Shown piece by piece: positions 6,443-13,125 of a stretch of 13,690 nucleotides of DNA. Both the position numbers and the translations under genes were made by a program. Position 1 is the stretch's first letter; each line of letters opens with the position of its first letter. The DNA comes from an uncultured Collinsella sp. (GTDB lineage: Bacteria > Actinomycetota > Coriobacteriia > Coriobacteriales > Coriobacteriaceae), in NCBI GenBank assembly GCA_902494855.1, contig CABUVC010000025.1, forward strand, positions 1 through 13,690, given 5' to 3'. The notes beneath the pieces were generated by a model. It saw only the letters and a program-made list of their open reading frames with translations, did no database searches and had not been told where the DNA came from.

Positions 6443-6665
6443 GCCACCAACAAATTTCGAGTTATTCGGCCTGTCGGAGGACGTTAAATGGCTAAAGATG
6501 CCCTCTCGGGAACATTCATGCCTCTAATGGTGTTTGATTCGGTGACGTAAGTGCGCAAATGGGCATGTATACGCTCAAATAAGGACAAAAACCCTCAGAT
6601 AATCCCGGCGGTGCATTTATACAGAACCAGTAGCGTGGCCGAATAACTCGAAAAATGTAGGTGGC
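6443..6665. mobile_element. MITE-like element with 29-bp terminal inverted repeats
   Basis: Left end 6443-6471 and right end 6637-6665 are inverted copies with 26 of 29 matches; the inner 17 bases (TTTCGAGTTATTCGGCC) are perfect. The 223-bp element has no plausible gene inside. No clear target-site duplication was seen, so a non-autonomous transposon or a large palindromic REP-type unit are both possible. Confidence 0.6.
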
Positions 6666-6677
6666 AGTTCGGCGACA

Positions 6678-6722
6678 AGCTCGGGTATGGCAAAGGAACT
6701 GTTCCTTCGCCATACCCGAGCT
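6678..6722. repeat. 45-base palindrome related in its core to the 6371 and 7103 copies
   Basis: Arms 6678-6699 and 6701-6722 are complementary at 21 of 22 positions around a central T. The core AAAGGAACTGTTCCTT differs from AAAGGGACTGTCCCTT of the other copies by a paired change, while the outer arms (AGCTCGGGTATGGC) are unrelated but symmetric. Both arms have changed together, which points to selection or a copying mechanism that keeps symmetry. Confidence 0.75.
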
Positions 6723-6748
6723 CCGATCTTCTGAAATACGAACAAACA

Positions 6749-6778
6749 TTCGCATATCTAACTGCGCTTTGATAGAAT
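6749..6778 (+). promoter_or_regulatory. Promoter of the candidate toxin mRNA
   Basis: TTCGCA (6749-6754), an 18-base spacer and TAGAAT (6773-6778) place the transcript start near 6785. That is directly before the 5' complementary arm at 6786. The -10 box is identical to that of the convergent antisense promoter at 7037-7042. Confidence 0.5.
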
Positions 6779-6842
6779 CGGTATCGTTGACGGCAGTTCC
6801 ATGTGCCGGGCAGCGCCCTCCATCTGATGGGAGGTGATGCCC

Positions 6843-6968
6843 ATGACCGATTTGATTGATTTCGTGAAGCTCCTGACCGCTTTGGTCTCGCTCCTCACGA
6901 CGCTTATCGGACTTTCCGAGGCACTCAAGCAACGTTCGAAGCAACGTAAGAGGGGTCGCCGCCGTTAA
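6843..6968 (+). CDS. 41-residue hydrophobic/basic peptide, candidate type I toxin
   Basis: The product begins MTDLIDFVKLLTALVSLLTT. It has one membrane-spanning segment (about residues 4-27) and a strongly basic tail (K-Q-R-S-K-Q-R-K-R-G-R-R-R). This is the architecture of small membrane toxins of type I toxin-antitoxin loci such as the Fst and TxpA/BsrG groups, but no specific family match is claimed. The ribosome-binding site GGGAGGTGAT (6829-6838) is a near-perfect anti-16S match. It overlaps the first ATG (6837), so the second ATG at 6843 is chosen. The gene lies between convergent promoters, and its 5' leader can pair with its 3' region, features that in known systems delay toxin translation. 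It lies in an 850-base stretch of repeats with no other gene. A non-toxic small membrane protein remains possible. Confidence 0.6.
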   Translation: MTDLIDFVKLLTALVSLLTTLIGLSEALKQRSKQRKRGRRR

Positions 6969-7030
6969 GACGTTGACCCCCTAAAACAAGCAACGGCGCT
7001 GCCCAGCTTTCCAGAACTTGGGCTGCCGTC
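6951..7030 (-). ncRNA. Candidate antisense RNA (antitoxin) to the small-peptide mRNA
   Basis: A convergent promoter (7037-7065) would start an RNA near 7030, with 5' sequence GTCGACGGCAG. This nearly repeats the toxin mRNA start (GTTGACGGCAG), and the RNA is fully complementary to the mRNA 3' region. It contains a GCCCA/TGGGC stem, then a GGGGTC/GACCCC stem followed by TCTTACG, where it may end. The 3' end is a guess; no T-rich terminator is seen. Confidence 0.4.
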
Positions 7031-7036
7031 GACACT

Positions 7037-7065
7037 ATTCTACCCACGAATGACATTTTGGACAA
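7037..7065 (-). promoter_or_regulatory. Convergent antisense promoter
   Basis: On the minus strand, TTGTCC (7065-7060), a 17-base spacer and TAGAAT (7042-7037). The -10 box is identical to the toxin promoter and the spacing is optimal. Confidence 0.5.
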
Positions 7066-7099
7066 TCGACAATGCCGCTTCTAAAAGCTGAGCGCAACC

Positions 7100-7131
7100 T
7101 AATGTGACAAAGGGACTGTCCCTTTGTCACA
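7100..7131. repeat. Perfect palindrome, copy 2 of an identical pair
   Basis: The 32 bases are identical to 6369-6400. Arms TGTGACAAAGGGAC (7103-7116) and their reverse complement (7118-7131) surround a central T. It separates the accessory stretch from the TetR operon promoter region. Confidence 0.85.
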
Positions 7132-7157
7132 ACCCAAATATTGCCTTTACGTGTTGA

Positions 7158-7201
7158 TGCACACGGTGTGCAATAATACTCGCACTGTGCAATAGCGCAC
7201 A
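7158..7201. promoter_or_regulatory. GTGC/GCAC operator-like repeats upstream of the TetR gene
   Basis: A 15-base perfect palindrome TGCACACGGTGTGCA (7158-7172) is followed by direct repeats TGTGCAATA at 7167-7175 and 7186-7194 (19 bases apart). The second is also part of TGTGC-AATAGC-GCACA (7186-7201). A weak -10-like TAATAC (7174-7179) lies between them. This is a likely autoregulatory operator for the adjacent TetR protein; the pairing is inferred from position. Confidence 0.55.
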
Positions 7202-7223
7202 GGCTGAGTAACAAGGAGGACGC

Positions 7224-7934
7224 TTGTCCCAGCTCGAGAAATGCGATCGCCGGTCCCTTCGCTCGCAGCGTGCCCTTCGCCAGGCACTTGCCAGCGAGCT
7301 TGCCGAAAGCGGCGACCTTTCGCGCATTAATGTCGCGTCGCTCACCGAGCGTGCTGGCCTTACGCGCCGCACGTTCTATTCGCACTATCGCGATATTCCC
7401 GACTTTATCAATCAAATCGAGGACGGCTTGCTGGCCGAGATCCGTGAGCGCATTGAGCTCATCACCGCAGCTCAGCTGCCCGATCTCTATCACAACATCG
7501 ATGAGCTCGAGCCGGCGCCCGGTTCGGTTGAGCTGCTGCGTTATCTTGCGGCCAACCGCGACTTAATCGGTGCGCTGCTGGGGCCGGGCGGCGACCAGGC
7601 CTTCATTAAAAGGATTATCGACACTGCGCGTGAGGCTGTGGTGCCGCGTGCGCAGACGGGCATTTTGGGCCTGGCGCTGGGCACGTTCTTTGACTACTAC
7701 GTCACCTACGTCGTGAGCGCCGAGGTCGGCATGATTCAGCGCTGGTTTGAGCGTGACCTTTCCGAATCGCCCGAGGCCATGGCGCGCATCATGACGGTTA
7801 TCGCCTTTGTGCGCCCCGGTGACCTGTATGGCCAACCCATCGATATCAACGTGCCGGAATACGGCATGAAGCTATTGAACTTGCAGCTCGAGGACGCGGC
7901 CGACACCGCCGCAACCGTCGAGTCCAACAACTAA
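7224..7934 (+). CDS. TetR/AcrR-family transcriptional regulator
   Basis: The 236-residue DNA-binding protein has an N-terminal TetR helix-turn-helix at about residues 36-56 (I-N-V-A-S-L-T-E-R-A-G-L-T-R-R-T-F-Y-S-H-Y). It has a ligand-sensing helical C-terminal region (about 90-200; F-F-D-Y-Y-V-T-Y-V-V) resembling the DhaS-like C-terminal type. The start is a TTG at 7224, spaced 4 bases from AGGAGG (7214-7219); no better ATG is available. The stop is 11 bases before the start of the giant activase gene, so both form one operon, and the regulator probably controls its own promoter and the downstream enzyme. The inducer is unknown; an acyl-CoA or 2-hydroxy acid is a reasonable guess from the partner gene. 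The last 20 residues are acidic and unstructured. Confidence 0.9.
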   Translation: MSQLEKCDRRSLRSQRALRQALASELAESGDLSRINVASLTERAGLTRRTFYSHYRDIPDFINQIEDGLLAEIRERIELITAAQLPDLYHNIDELEPAPGSVELLRYLAANRDLIGALLGPGGDQAFIKRIIDTAREAVVPRAQTGILGLALGTFFDYYVTYVVSAEVGMIQRWFERDLSESPEAMARIMTVIAFVRPGDLYGQPIDINVPEYGMKLLNLQLEDAADTAATVESNN

Positions 7935-7945
7935 GAGGAGAGACA

Positions 7946-10900
7946 ATGAGCAAACTTGTCGAAGGCATTAAGGACCGTATAGTTGCTGCCGCGCGCGAGG
8001 CCGCACCCGCCGTGGCGGACGCCGCGCAGAAGGCCGCGACCGCTGCTGCCGAGAAAGTTGTCGAGGCTGTTGCCGAGGCCAAGAACGCGGCAGGGGAGAC
8101 GTCCGTCGCTAGCGAGCCCGTAGCCGCCGCCCACGCCCCCGAAGGCGCGATCTTCAACCCCGAGGCCGCCCGCGGCAACCTGCACCTGGGCATCGACGTG
8201 GGCTCCACCACCGTCAAGCTCGCCGTGCTCAACGACGACAACCAAATTGTCTACGCCAAGTACCAGCGCCATCACACCGACGTCCGTGCCTGCGCCTGCG
8301 ACCTGTTCGAGGGCGCTGCGACCGTGCTGCCGACGGCCCAGATGACCTGCGCCATTACCGGCTCGGGCGGCCTGCTGCTGTCCCAGTGGCTCGACTTGGA
8401 GTTTGTCCAGGAGGTCATCGCCAGCAAACGCGCCGTCGAGACCCTTATCCCGGCCACCGATGTCGCCATCGAGCTGGGCGGTGAGGACGCCAAGATCATC
8501 TACTTTGACAACGGCATCGAGCAGCGCATGAACGGCACCTGCGCCGGCGGCACGGGCGCGTTCATCGATCAGATGGCCACTCTGCTGCACACCGACGCGA
8601 GCGGCCTCAACGAGCTCGCGGCCAACGCCACCACCATCTATCCCATCGCCAGCCGCTGCGGCGTTTTTGCCAAGACCGACGTGCAGCCGCTGCTCAACGA
8701 GGGCGCCCGCCCCGAGGACGTGGCCGCCTCCATCTTCCAGGCTGTCGTGACCCAGACCATCTCGGGCCTGGCGTGCGGCCGTCCCATCCGCGGCAACGTC
8801 GCCTTCCTGGGCGGCCCGCTGCAGTACCTCTCCGAGCTGCGCCATCGCTTCTACCTCACGCTCAACTTGGACGAGGAGCACCGCATTGTGCCCCAAAACG
8901 CCCACCTGTTTGTGGCGAGCGGTGCCGCCATGGCGCACGAGTCCAACAAGCTCAGCACGTTCCCGCAGCTTATCGAGGCCATCGACAGCCTGGGTGACAC
9001 GCAGGGTGCCGAGGTCGAGCGCCTGGATCCGCTCTTTGCCACCGACGAGGACTTTGCCGAGTTCAAGAACCGCCACGACCAGGAAGTCGTCCCCAAGGGT
9101 AAGCTCGACGGCTACACCGGCCGCGTGTTCATCGGCATCGACGCCGGTTCCACGACCATGAAAGCCGCGCTCGTGGGCGAGGACGGTCAACTGCTGCACA
9201 CTTGGTACGGCAACAACAACGGTGACATCCTGGGCACGGCCAAGGTCATCATGGCCGATTTCTACAACCACATCCCCGCCGGCTGCACCATTGGCCACGT
9301 GACCACCACGGGCTACGGCGAGGCGCTGCTCATCGAGGCGCTCAAAGCCGATTCCGGCGAGATAGAGACCGTCGCCCACCTGCGCGGCGCCAAGGCGTTT
9401 TTGCCCGGCGTCGAGTTTATCCTGGACATCGGCGGCCAGGACATGAAGTGTCTGCGCGTCAAGGACGGCGTTATCGAGCACATCATGCTCAACGAGGCCT
9501 GCTCGTCGGGTTGCGGTAGCTTTATCGAGAGCTTCGCCGTCTCTATGAACATGGACGTGCGCGCGTTCGCCGATGCCGCCATCCATGCCAAGGCCCCCGT
9601 CGACCTGGGCAGCCGCTGCACGGTCTTTATGAACTCGCGCGTCAAGCAGGCGCAAAAGGAAGGCGCCACGGTGGGCGACATCGCGGCCGGCCTGTCTTAT
9701 TCCGTCATCAAGAATGCCCTGTTCAAGGTCATTAAGCTGCGCGACCCCAAGGAGATCGGCAGTCAGGTGATCGTCCAGGGTGGTACCTTTATGTCCGACG
9801 CCACGCTGCGTGCGTTTGAGCAGCTCACCGGTGTTCACGCCGTGCGCCCCGATATCGCCGGCTGCATGGGCGCCTACGGTGCGGCCCTGCTCGCCCGCGA
9901 TCGCGCCAGCGCCGACGGCACCTCGACCATCCTTTCGGCCGAGGACATCGCGCACCTCACCGTGACGCAAAAGCACGTCCGCTGCGGCCGTTGCTCCAAC
10001 AACTGCCAGCTCACCGTCAACGATTTTGGCGGCGGTAGGCGCTTCATTACCGGCAACCGCTGCGAGAAGGGCGCCGGCCACAAAAAGCAGAAGACCGAGG
10101 CCCCCAACCTCTTCAAAAAGAAAAACGAGCTGCTCTTTAACCGCGAGGTGCTGAGCCCCGACGAGGCCCCGCGCGGCACCGTCGGCATCCCGCGCGCACT
10201 CAACATGTACGAGAACTACCCCTTCTGGCACGCGTTCTTTACGCGCCTGGGCTTTAGCGTGCAGCTGTCCGACCAGTCGAGCAAGAAGACCTACCAGGCG
10301 GGCATCGAGTCCATGCCGTCCGAGAGCGTGTGCTACCCGGCAAAGATGAGCCACGGCCATGTGATGAACCTTATCGACCGCGATGTCGACTTCATCTGGA
10401 TGCCGTGCGTGCGCTGGGAGCGCAAGGAGGATCCGACCGCCGGCAACTGTTACAACTGCCCCATCGTCATGAGCTACCCCACGGCGTTGGCACTCAACAT
10501 CGACGAGATCCGCGAGCAGAACATCGAGTTCCTGTATCCGTTTGTGCCCTATCACGACAAGACCGAGCTCAAGCGCCGTCTGTATCAGGTGCTCGCCGTC
10601 GACCGTGTGGCCGATGCTGAGGCCGGTCGCGGTCGCGTGCGTGGACCCAAGATCACGCGCTCCGAGGTCGATGCTGCCGTCAACGCTGCCTTTGAGGCCG
10701 ACGCGCGCTTCCACGAGGACATCCAGACCATGGGCGAGGAGGCCCTTAAGTGGGTCGAGGACCACGGCGGTCACGGCATCGTGCTCGCCGGTCGTCCCTA
10801 CCATAACGACCCCGAGATCAACCACGCCCTGCCCGAGCTTATCTCGAGCTTTGGCTTTGCGGTCTTTACCGAGGATTCGCTCGCGCATCTGGTAAAGCCC

Positions 10901-12709
10901 GAGCGTCCGATTCGCGTCGTCGACCAGTGGATGTACCACAGCCGCCTGTACGCCGTCGCCCGTTTTGTGACGATGCGCAACGACCTGGACCTGATCCAGC
11001 TCAACTCCTTCGGCTGCGGTCTCGATGCCCTGACTACCGACCAGGTGCAGGAGATCCTGGAGGCCAGCGGCAAGATCTACACCGTGCTCAAGATCGACGA
11101 GGTGTCCAACCTGGGTGCCGCGCGCATCCGCATCCGCTCGCTCATGGCCGCGCTTAAGGACCAGGAGGCCGAGCGCTTGGCCGAGGCCACGGCCGCGGGC
11201 GAGGCTTACGAGCAGGGCGATGCCGCGCCGGTGGCGCCCTCCACGGATGCCCCCGCGTTCGCGAGCCGCAAGTACACGTTTGAGGCTCAGCGCGAGAGTG
11301 CTTCGACCGCATGGCCGAAGGTGCCCTTTACCGAGCAGATGCGCGACGAGGGCTACACCATCCTGTGCCCGCAGATGGCGCCGATCCACTTTGACCTGGT
11401 CAAAGAGGTGTTCCGCGGTGCCGGCTACAACCTGGAGCTGCTGCCCTCGACTGACCACGATGCCGTCGAGGCCGGCCTGCGCTATGTGAACAATGACATC
11501 TGCTATCCGTCAATCCTGGTGACGGGCCAGATCATGGAGGCCATCGAGAGCGGTCGGTACGACCTGTCCAAGACGGCCGTGGTTATCAGCCAGACCGGCG
11601 GCGGCTGCCGTGCCACCAACTACATCGCGCTCATTCGCAAAGCCCTGCGCGAGAGCGGTCACCCTGAGATTCCGGTGATCTCGCTTTCGGCTGTGGCGCT
11701 CGGCGAGGACAACCCCGGCTTTAAGATTACGCCGGCGCTGCTTAAGCAGGCAGTCTACGCGGTGCTCTTTGGCGACGTGATGATGCAGATGCTCTACCGC
11801 TGTCGCCCGTACGAGGCAACGTCCGGTGCCGCCAATGCGCTCTACGAGGAGTACATGGCGCGCGCCCGCAAGCTGGCGCCCAAGTTCAACAGGCACAACT
11901 ACACCAAGCTTGCGCGTGAGGCCATCCGCGCGTTCGACACCATGCCGCTCGTGGGCGAGGGCACCAAGCCGCGCGTGGGCGTGGTCGGTGAGATCTTGGT
12001 CAAGTTCCACCCCACAGCTAACAACCACGTGGTCGATGTGATCGAGCGCGAGGGCTGCGAGGCCGTGGTGCCGGGCCTGCTCGACTTCTTCCTGTACTCC
12101 ATGAGCAACGCCGAGCTGCAGAAGGACGAGTTGGGAAGCTCCGCTACCACGCGCGCTGGTATGCAGGCGCTCATCAAGCTCGTGGACTGGATGCGCACGC
12201 CGGTGGAGGAGATGCTCGAGAAGTCCCGCCGCTTCGAGGCGCCCGAGCGCATCGGCACCATGGCCGACAAGGCCCGCACGGTGCTTTCGGTGTGCAACAA
12301 CATGGGCGAGGGCTGGCTGCTCACGGCCGAGATGCTCGACCTGATCGACCATGGTGCGCCCAACATCATCTGCACGCAGCCCTTTGCGTGCCTGCCCAAC
12401 CACGTGGTGGGCAAGGCCGTGATCAAGGAGCTGCGCCGCCAGCATCCCGAGAGCAACATTGTCGCGGTGGACTACGACCCCGGTGCGTCCGAGGTCAACC
12501 AGCTCAACCGCATTAAGCTCATGATCAGCGTGGCCAAGGAAAACATGCGCGCCGGCAAGGGCTTTAAGCTCGAGAAGGTGGCGCCGCTCGCGATGGACGA
12601 GGTCACCGGCCAGATGCGTGCTCACGACGGCTGCGTGAGCTGCGGACCGGCCAGCGAGGAGGCCGTGGCGTCGGTCGCTGAGCGCCTGGGACGCGGCGTT
12701 AAGAAGTAA
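7946..12709 (+). CDS. Giant 2-hydroxyacyl-CoA dehydratase activase fusion (double activase, DUF2229, dehydratase-like)
   Basis: The 1587-residue cytoplasmic iron-sulfur protein belongs to the CoA-substrate-specific activase family. Residues 1-75 are an Ala-rich amphipathic helix. Activase module 1 (about 78-335) has G-I-D-V-G-S-T-T from 82, L-G-G-E-D-A-K from 177, Cys199 in C-A-G-G-T-G and Cys238 in S-R-C-G-V-F. Module 2 (about 393-655) repeats this: G-I-D-A-G-S-T-T from 397, I-G-G-Q-D-M-K from 495, Cys519/Cys523, and Cys558 in S-R-C-T-V-F. In HgdC-type activases such modules bind ATP and share a [4Fe-4S] cluster. Next come Cys680/683/687/706, a DUF2229 region (about 735-960) with Cys796, 821, 835 and 838, and a dehydratase-like C-terminal half (about 1130-1570) with Cys1141, 1186, 1221, 1450, 1476, 1482, 1563 and 1566. 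The ATG has GAGGAGAG upstream. No separate dehydratase subunits are nearby. Homologues of this architecture are, to my knowledge, not biochemically defined. Confidence 0.9.
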   Translation: MSKLVEGIKDRIVAAAREAAPAVADAAQKAATAAAEKVVEAVAEAKNAAGETSVASEPVAAAHAPEGAIFNPEAARGNLHLGIDVGSTTVKLAVLNDDNQIVYAKYQRHHTDVRACACDLFEGAATVLPTAQMTCAITGSGGLLLSQWLDLEFVQEVIASKRAVETLIPATDVAIELGGEDAKIIYFDNGIEQRMNGTCAGGTGAFIDQMATLLHTDASGLNELAANATTIYPIASRCGVFAKTDVQPLLNEGARPEDVAASIFQAVVTQTISGLACGRPIRGNVAFLGGPLQYLSELRHRFYLTLNLDEEHRIVPQNAHLFVASGAAMAHESNKLSTFPQLIEAIDSLGDTQGAEVERLDPLFATDEDFAEFKNRHDQEVVPKGKLDGYTGRVFIGIDAGSTTMKAALVGEDGQLLHTWYGNNNGDILGTAKVIMADFYNHIPAGCTIGHVTTTGYGEALLIEALKADSGEIETVAHLRGAKAFLPGVEFILDIGGQDMKCLRVKDGVIEHIMLNEACSSGCGSFIESFAVSMNMDVRAFADAAIHAKAPVDLGSRCTVFMNSRVKQAQKEGATVGDIAAGLSYSVIKNALFKVIKLRDPKEIGSQVIVQGGTFMSDATLRAFEQLTGVHAVRPDIAGCMGAYGAALLARDRASADGTSTILSAEDIAHLTVTQKHVRCGRCSNNCQLTVNDFGGGRRFITGNRCEKGAGHKKQKTEAPNLFKKKNELLFNREVLSPDEAPRGTVGIPRALNMYENYPFWHAFFTRLGFSVQLSDQSSKKTYQAGIESMPSESVCYPAKMSHGHVMNLIDRDVDFIWMPCVRWERKEDPTAGNCYNCPIVMSYPTALALNIDEIREQNIEFLYPFVPYHDKTELKRRLYQVLAVDRVADAEAGRGRVRGPKITRSEVDAAVNAAFEADARFHEDIQTMGEEALKWVEDHGGHGIVLAGRPYHNDPEINHALPELISSFGFAVFTEDSLAHLVKPERPIRVVDQWMYHSRLYAVARFVTMRNDLDLIQLNSFGCGLDALTTDQVQEILEASGKIYTVLKIDEVSNLGAARIRIRSLMAALKDQEAERLAEATAAGEAYEQGDAAPVAPSTDAPAFASRKYTFEAQRESASTAWPKVPFTEQMRDEGYTILCPQMAPIHFDLVKEVFRGAGYNLELLPSTDHDAVEAGLRYVNNDICYPSILVTGQIMEAIESGRYDLSKTAVVISQTGGGCRATNYIALIRKALRESGHPEIPVISLSAVALGEDNPGFKITPALLKQAVYAVLFGDVMMQMLYRCRPYEATSGAANALYEEYMARARKLAPKFNRHNYTKLAREAIRAFDTMPLVGEGTKPRVGVVGEILVKFHPTANNHVVDVIEREGCEAVVPGLLDFFLYSMSNAELQKDELGSSATTRAGMQALIKLVDWMRTPVEEMLEKSRRFEAPERIGTMADKARTVLSVCNNMGEGWLLTAEMLDLIDHGAPNIICTQPFACLPNHVVGKAVIKELRRQHPESNIVAVDYDPGASEVNQLNRIKLMISVAKENMRAGKGFKLEKVAPLAMDEVTGQMRAHDGCVSCGPASEEAVASVAERLGRGVKK

Positions 12710-12737
12710 CTGGCCTGCTATGGGCTAGATATGGGAC

Positions 12738-12774
12738 AAACGGGTGGCAGCCGTACCGGTTACCACCCGTTTTT
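12738..12774 (+). terminator. Intrinsic terminator of the TetR-activase operon
   Basis: AAACGGGTGG (12738-12747) and CCACCCGTTT (12763-12772) form a perfect 10-bp stem with a 15-base loop. It is followed by a run of five Ts (12770-12774), 28 bases after the stop codon. Confidence 0.9.
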
Positions 12775-12826
12775 ACTGGACATCTGTTGCGTAAACGGTC
12801 CAACTATCACCCCCTGCGAACTTAGA

Positions 12827-12957
12827 TTTCGGAAGTATGCGGCAAAATTTGAATAGGCCGAGCACACTGGATATGCCCAAGCTCTGTACCTGCGATTTTA
12901 TTGGTGAAAAACCGGGGTGTGCTCGAGGGCTCCGGAATTTGCCGCATACTTCCGAAA
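12827..12957. mobile_element. 131-bp inverted-repeat element (MITE-like or large palindromic repeat)
   Basis: TTTCGGAAGTATGCGGCAAA (12827-12846) recurs as a perfect 20-bp inverted copy at 12938-12957. A second inner inverted pair, CGAGCACAC (12859-12867) and GTGTGCTCG (12917-12925), is in the matching position, so the ends are imperfect inverted repeats of about 41 bp. The 49-base centre encodes nothing visible. The whole can fold as one long hairpin. No target duplication is evident. Confidence 0.6.
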
Positions 12958-13125
12958 ACAACGTCTCGGTGGCACCAAAAATTGCCTCCAGAACCCTGAG
13001 ATAATGAACATATGTAGCCGTTCGCCGCGAAATACCGCCCGTTTATAGAACCCACCCCCAGCGCGCGTCATCCTTACGGTTGAATAAATACACATCTATG
13101 GAATTACGTAAGAGAGGACCGTTCC
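12958..13125. other. Spacer upstream of the dehydrogenase gene
   Basis: No gene is visible. A TTGAAT (13080-13085) could be a -35 box, but no acceptable -10 box follows at 16-18 bases. The ribosome-binding site AGAGAGGA (13111-13118) of the next gene is the only clear signal. Confidence 0.5.

Larger units (their letters stand above)
6786..7033 (+). repeat. Two nested complementary arm pairs bracketing the small ORF
   Basis: Outer pair: GTTGACGGCAG (6786-6796) with CTGCCGTCGAC (7023-7033), 11 pairs including one G-U. Inner pair: GGGCAGCGCC (6808-6817) with GGCGCTGCCC (6995-7004), 10 perfect pairs. The order is antiparallel and nested, so one RNA can fold its 5' end onto its 3' region. A local GCCCA/TGGGC stem (7000-7022) lies between the two 3' arms. 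A further GGGGTC/GACCCC stem (6952-6957 and 6975-6980) spans the stop codon. Confidence 0.7.

Noticed and set aside
6837..6842. Start of the small peptide at the first ATG (6837)
   Set aside because: That ATG overlaps the ribosome-binding site GGGAGGTGAT itself; the ATG at 6843 has proper spacing.
6369..7131. CRISPR array
   Set aside because: Only two identical repeats 700 bases apart plus one related palindrome; no regular spacing and no cas genes.
6516..7493. Minus-strand frames of 142 and 152 codons across the repeat-rich spacer
   Set aside because: They run through the inverted repeats, palindromes and the TetR start and have no recognisable protein features.
7931..11458. 1175-codon open frame on the minus strand opposite the activase gene
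   Set aside because: It lies entirely antisense to a strongly conserved coding sequence. Its translation is low-complexity Gly/Ala/Val/His-rich with no recognisable domain. It is the usual shadow of GC-rich codon bias.
11510..12625. 371-codon antisense frame
   Set aside because: Same reason: a His/Leu/Ala-rich shadow of the activase gene without its own start signals.
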